DNA from: Streptomyces sp. 11x1
GTDB lineage: Bacteria; Actinomycetota; Actinomycetes; Streptomycetales; Streptomycetaceae
Reading direction: 5' to 3'
DNA: 64,000 nt
NCBI RefSeq assembly: GCF_032598905.1
Contig: NZ_CP122458.1
Span: 4,737,001 to 4,801,000 of the forward strand
Under the pieces are notes generated by a model, which was not told where the DNA came from, made no database searches, and was given only the letters and a program-made list of their open reading frames with translations. Shown here one piece after another: positions 63,085-64,000 of this stretch. Position 1 is the stretch's first letter, and each line of letters starts with the position of its first letter. Position numbers and translations under genes: made by a program.

Positions 63085-64000
63085 GTGCGCAGCAGCCGCA
63101 CCAGCCTCCTGACGACCACTCTCACCACAGCCCTTGCCACCGCCCTCCTGACGACCCTCCCGACGGCCTCCGCGACGGCAGCCCCCGCCAAGTACGCCGA
63201 CGACTTCGACGGTGACGGGTATCGCGACCTGGCGATCGGCATGCCGGAGCAGACCGTGGGCGGGAAGAGGCTGGCCGGCTCGGTCCTGGTGACATTCGGT
63301 TCAGCCAAGGGGCTGACCTCCAGGAAGATCCACGTCACCCAGAACTCGACCGGTGTCCCCGGGGCTGCCGAGTCGCAGGACCGCTTCGGCTCGGCTCTGT
63401 CGAGCGGGGACCTGGACGGTGACGGGTACGCCGACCTCGTCGTCAGCAGTGACTCGGAGAGCGTGGGGGGCCAGACCGCGCGTGGCATGGTCACGGTTCT
63501 GTGGGGCGGCGCCAGGCCCTTCCGCAGCGGTACGGCGCTCGCCGCCTCGCCCCTCTCGGGTCGTGACGACTTCCTGGGGAACGACGTCGCGGTGGGCGAC
63601 TTCGTCGGTGACGCGGCGCCCGACATCGCGGTCGCGGACCTGTCGAGCGTCTGGCTGTACGAGGGCGGCATCAGCCGCACGGCCACGCCCGCTCCCGTTC
63701 GCGCCGTGGTCCAGGGCCATGACGGCATCGGTATCGCCCAACTCGCCGCCGGGGACTTCACGGGCGGCGGCAAGGACGAACTGGCCGTGACCGGACCGGC
63801 GGCGACACTGGTCTACGCCGCGGGGAACGCGAGCACACCGACCGTCGAGGACTTCTACAACCGCAGGACACTCATCGGCGGGGAGTCGGTGGCCACCGGC
63901 GACCTCGACGGCGACGGCCGCGACGACCTCGCCATCGGCCGCTTCCTCTTCCATATCGGCAACGGACTGAAGGACCCCAGCGCCAAGGCCGGTTATGTGA
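63085..64000 (+). CDS. Secreted FG-GAP protein, cut by the right edge
   Basis: The first 305 codons are present, without a stop. The GTG at 63085 follows GGAG by nine bases and begins a long Thr/Leu-rich signal peptide ending ASATAAPA. FG-GAP repeats can be read: DFDGDGYRDLAIGM, DLDGDGYADLVVSS, a degenerate DFVGDAAPDIAVAD, DFTGGGKDELAVTG and DLDGDGRDDLAIGR. Two repeats have lost calcium-binding acidic residues, so the copy diverges from its neighbour. It is probably a tandem duplicate of the gene at 61518-62993. Confidence 0.85.
   Translation, partial: MRSSRTSLLTTTLTTALATALLTTLPTASATAAPAKYADDFDGDGYRDLAIGMPEQTVGGKRLAGSVLVTFGSAKGLTSRKIHVTQNSTGVPGAAESQDRFGSALSSGDLDGDGYADLVVSSDSESVGGQTARGMVTVLWGGARPFRSGTALAASPLSGRDDFLGNDVAVGDFVGDAAPDIAVADLSSVWLYEGGISRTATPAPVRAVVQGHDGIGIAQLAAGDFTGGGKDELAVTGPAATLVYAAGNASTPTVEDFYNRRTLIGGESVATGDLDGDGRDDLAIGRFLFHIGNGLKDPSAKAGYV

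Noticed and set aside
61068..63773. Long minus-strand open frame of about 900 codons opposite the FG-GAP genes
   Set aside because: It is antisense to two genes with signal peptides, ribosome sites and clear repeats; long antisense frames are expected at this GC content.

Overview
The window is chromosomal DNA from a Streptomyces-type actinomycete. The evidence is very high GC, frequent GTG/TTG starts, 4-bp stop/start overlaps within operons, and a dnaK-grpE-dnaJ-hspR operon preceded by a HAIR operator. I see no tRNA, rRNA, CRISPR array, integrase, transposase or relaxase.

Layout. 0-10 kb: a truncated regulator (N-terminus only), a NarL-type response regulator, an ABC transporter ATPase/permease pair, a small secreted protein, the coupled triad circularly permuted ATP-grasp / alpha-E / transglutaminase, and an orphan sugar-binding lipoprotein. 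10-16 kb: a zeta-toxin-like kinase with a small upstream partner, two proteins of unknown function, and a GT4 glycosyltransferase with a repetitive disordered tail. 16-35 kb: a type IV secretion-like set in two opposed blocks. The minus block (15.9-23.2 kb) has a VirD4-like coupling ATPase, a PQQ-type propeller lipoprotein, a transglycosylase + M23 + NlpC/P60 wall hydrolase, a VirB8-like protein, a DUF4913 protein and a tail-anchored protein. The plus block (23.6-33.1 kb) has a TcpC-like protein, a small two-helix membrane protein, a TcpE/VirB3-like protein, a VirB4-like ATPase, a lipoprotein, a VirB6-like polytopic protein and two further small genes. A WhiB-like/winged-helix fusion protein follows, and is the best candidate local regulator.

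35-47.6 kb holds two divergent operons. To the left: a HerA-like ATPase, a RelA/SpoT-synthetase-like protein with altered motifs, a 93-residue protein and a small HD alarmone hydrolase, all overlapping. To the right: an HtpX-like M48 membrane protease, a HerA-related protein without a P-loop, and a 978-residue helical protein. The synthetase/hydrolase tricistron looks like a toxSAS toxin-antitoxin operon. With its ATPase and the divergent module it is the strongest candidate here for an undescribed system.

47.6-50 kb: a GntR-type regulator divergent from two small coupled genes, a decayed gene whose C-terminal tail shares a W-containing motif with the distant glycosyltransferase, and a Uma2-type endonuclease. 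50-64 kb: a secreted PA14/fibronectin-III protein, the HspR-regulated chaperone operon, a WecA/MraY-like membrane protein lacking normal catalytic acidic residues, an EtfD-like membrane iron-sulfur reductase, a remnant of an FG-GAP gene, and two secreted FG-GAP proteins, the second cut by the right edge.

Functions come from motifs read by eye and general family knowledge; no database search was run. Starts were chosen by Shine-Dalgarno spacing, overlap with the upstream stop, and signal-peptide position.
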